Source: Mycobacteriales bacterium
GTDB taxonomy: Bacteria; Actinomycetota; Actinomycetes; DATLTS01
Assembly (NCBI GenBank): GCA_035533475.1
Contig: DATLTS010000048.1
Coordinates: 116,308-180,307, forward strand
Length of the DNA stretch: 64,000 nucleotides
Reading direction: 5' to 3'
Shown here: in pieces, positions 63,177 through 64,000 of the stretch
Position numbering within the stretch: position 1 is the first letter of the stretch
Layout: each line of letters starts with the position of its first letter
Program-made: the position numbers and the translations under genes
The notes under the pieces: generated by a model
What the model saw: only the letters and a program-made list of their open reading frames with translations
Told to the model about the DNA's origin: nothing
Databases searched by the model: none

Positions 63177-63722
63177 TCAGCAGATCTGGAGGGCAGTGCA
63201 CCTCCATCGTCCGTCGAGCCCCTCGAAACGCAAGGCCAGCGCGCGGGACCGTCGACCGAGTTCGACAAGGGCGCAGGCTTCCGCGACGCCGTCGGCCGGC
63301 TCGCTGACATGTACCGATCGGACCACGGGCCGCCGTTCCCTGCTCAGCCCTCCGATGGTCGCCTCGATGTCGTCATAGACCGCGGTCGAGGTCCAGCGCA
63401 GCAACTGGGGCGCCGCACGGGTTCCGGCGAAAACCTCTATTACGGCCTGGGCGAAACGGCTGGCCCATGGACGCGGGTCAGGCAGATCAGCCCGTGCGGT
63501 GGCTGCCGGGAGGTCCGCGTCGTCGTCGAGACCTGCGGCCGGAACCGTCCGGAGGAGAATCGCGCTGCCCGAGCGGGCAGCGAAAGGCAGGCACTGCTGC
63601 CCGGGGGCCGCCGGCCGCAGCGGCTCCGGGCGCTCGTCATCGAACGGCGGTTCGGTGGCCGGGAGCGGCAGCCGATGGATCCGAGCCGGCGGCAGTTCGG
63701 CCAGTTCGAGCAGTGCGGTCAT
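63177..63722 (-). CDS. Rv3235-like conserved actinobacterial protein
   Basis: 181 residues. A Pro-rich first half is followed by a compact domain: PWASRFAQAVIEVFAGTRAAPQLLRWT and the ending RWRCTALQIC, both features of the Rv3235 family. Its function is unknown. ATG at 63722 has GAGGAGG six bases upstream. It follows a LysM gene by 18 bases and converges on secA with three bases between stops. Confidence 0.86.
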   Translation of the reverse strand: MTALLELAELPPARIHRLPLPATEPPFDDERPEPLRPAAPGQQCLPFAARSGSAILLRTVPAAGLDDDADLPAATARADLPDPRPWASRFAQAVIEVFAGTRAAPQLLRWTSTAVYDDIEATIGGLSRERRPVVRSVHVSEPADGVAEACALVELGRRSRALALRFEGLDGRWRCTALQIC

Positions 63723-63740
63723 GGTCGTCCTCCTCGAAGG

Positions 63741-64000
63741 TCATTGCGGCGCACGGAGCCGCTGTCCGGGAAAGATCAGAGCCGGGTCGTCACCGACGGT
63801 GACCCGGTTCTCCGCGTACCAGCGGGGCCAGGTGCTCGCGATCGAATCAGCGTTCGCTCCGGGGCCGAGCCAACGAGCCGCAATTGACCAGAGGCTGTCG
63901 CCCGGCCGGACCAAGACCCAATCGGTGGGGGCCGTCGGCGTGGGCCCGCGCCCGTGCTCGGGCCGGGCGGGTTCCGCCTTTCCCAGCCCCTCTGCGACCC
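63741..64000 (-). CDS. LysM-domain protein, C-terminal part (cut by the window edge)
   Basis: About 86 codons are visible, open to the right edge. WVLVRPGDSLWSIAARWLGPGA followed by WPRWYAENR and DDPALIFPGQRLRAP is one complete C-terminal LysM repeat, which binds peptidoglycan or chitin-like glycans. A Pro/Ala-rich linker precedes it. The N-terminal part lies outside the window. It is likely the first gene of a pair with the Rv3235-like protein. Confidence 0.85.
   Translation of the reverse strand, partial: VAEGLGKAEPARPEHGRGPTPTAPTDWVLVRPGDSLWSIAARWLGPGANADSIASTWPRWYAENRVTVGDDPALIFPGQRLRAPQ

Noticed and set aside
1-64000. CRISPR arrays, tRNA or rRNA genes, insertion sequences, prophage genes
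   Set aside because: None was recognised on either strand. The short repeats found are within coding tails or are the dispersed inverted repeats listed above.

Overview
The window is a 64 kb piece of a high-GC actinobacterial chromosome with almost no non-coding space. Many genes start at GTG, and stop/start overlaps of the GTGA or ATGA type are the rule. The backbone follows the order known from Mycobacterium tuberculosis (Rv3277 back to Rv3235): GtrA, acyl-CoA dehydrogenase, purK/purE, a TIGR03089 protein, an LCP ligase, rmlD, wbbL, manB/manC, fbiB/fbiA, whiB2, an Rv3259-like protein, an Rv3258-like protein, phosphomannomutase, a sugar-phosphate isomerase, S-adenosylhomocysteine hydrolase, mtrA-mtrB-lpqB, hpf, secA and an Rv3235-like gene. 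This synteny is recalled from knowledge, not from a search. It places the organism in Actinomycetia; I cannot name the genus. Heptose-phosphate enzymes and a short, archaeal-type S-adenosylhomocysteine hydrolase set it apart from a typical mycobacterium.

Layout. 1-8.2 kb: GtrA-like protein, acyl-CoA dehydrogenase, purK-purE, UDP-glucose dehydrogenase, a secreted TIM-barrel protein, TIGR03089 protein and LCP ligase. 8.3-32.4 kb: a surface-glycan island with two methyltransferases, two GT-C-like membrane proteins, rmlB-rmlD, a wzm-wzt export operon that also carries three glycosyltransferases, a polyprenol-phosphate sugar transferase, further GT4 enzymes, an hddA-gmhA-gmhB heptose operon, a flippase-like membrane protein and a SpoIID/LytB protein with a beta-propeller tail. 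32.4-35.5 kb: wbbL-manC-AlkA-like glycosylase. 35.5-40.4 kb: F420 genes fbiB/fbiA, a long coiled-coil protein with a histone-like tail, and whiB2. 40.5-49.1 kb: a giant GT2/membrane fusion, a DUF5719 protein, small zinc-type proteins, phosphomannomutase, a Trm112 protein and a SIS isomerase. 49.1-52.8 kb: MerR regulator, ahcY, a membrane protein and mtnA (methionine cycle and salvage). 52.8-57.8 kb: mtrA-mtrB-lpqB and hpf. 57.9-64 kb: an orphan LuxR-type regulator, a Ca2+/H+ antiporter, secA, an Rv3235-like protein and a partial LysM protein.

How the parts fit. UDP-glucuronate (ugd), dTDP-rhamnose (rmlB, rmlD), GDP-mannose (manB, manC) and a heptose phosphate (hddA, gmhA, gmhB) would feed the glycosyltransferases. 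The Wzm/Wzt transporter, the flippase-like protein and the GT-C enzymes would carry or finish glycans at the membrane, and the LCP protein would attach them to peptidoglycan. WhiB2 and MtrAB link the region to cell division and envelope control.

Sequence-level signals beyond the genes: repeated placement of a TANNNT -10 box 6-8 bases before an ATG or GTG (leaderless mRNAs), including one tiny leaderless upstream ORF; two genes whose only sensible or best-coupled start is CTG inside a CTGA overlap; a small dispersed family of intergenic inverted repeats starting CGAGTG(G/T)GC; and a regularly spaced operator between the merR-like gene and ahcY. I saw no tRNA, rRNA, CRISPR array, transposase or prophage gene.
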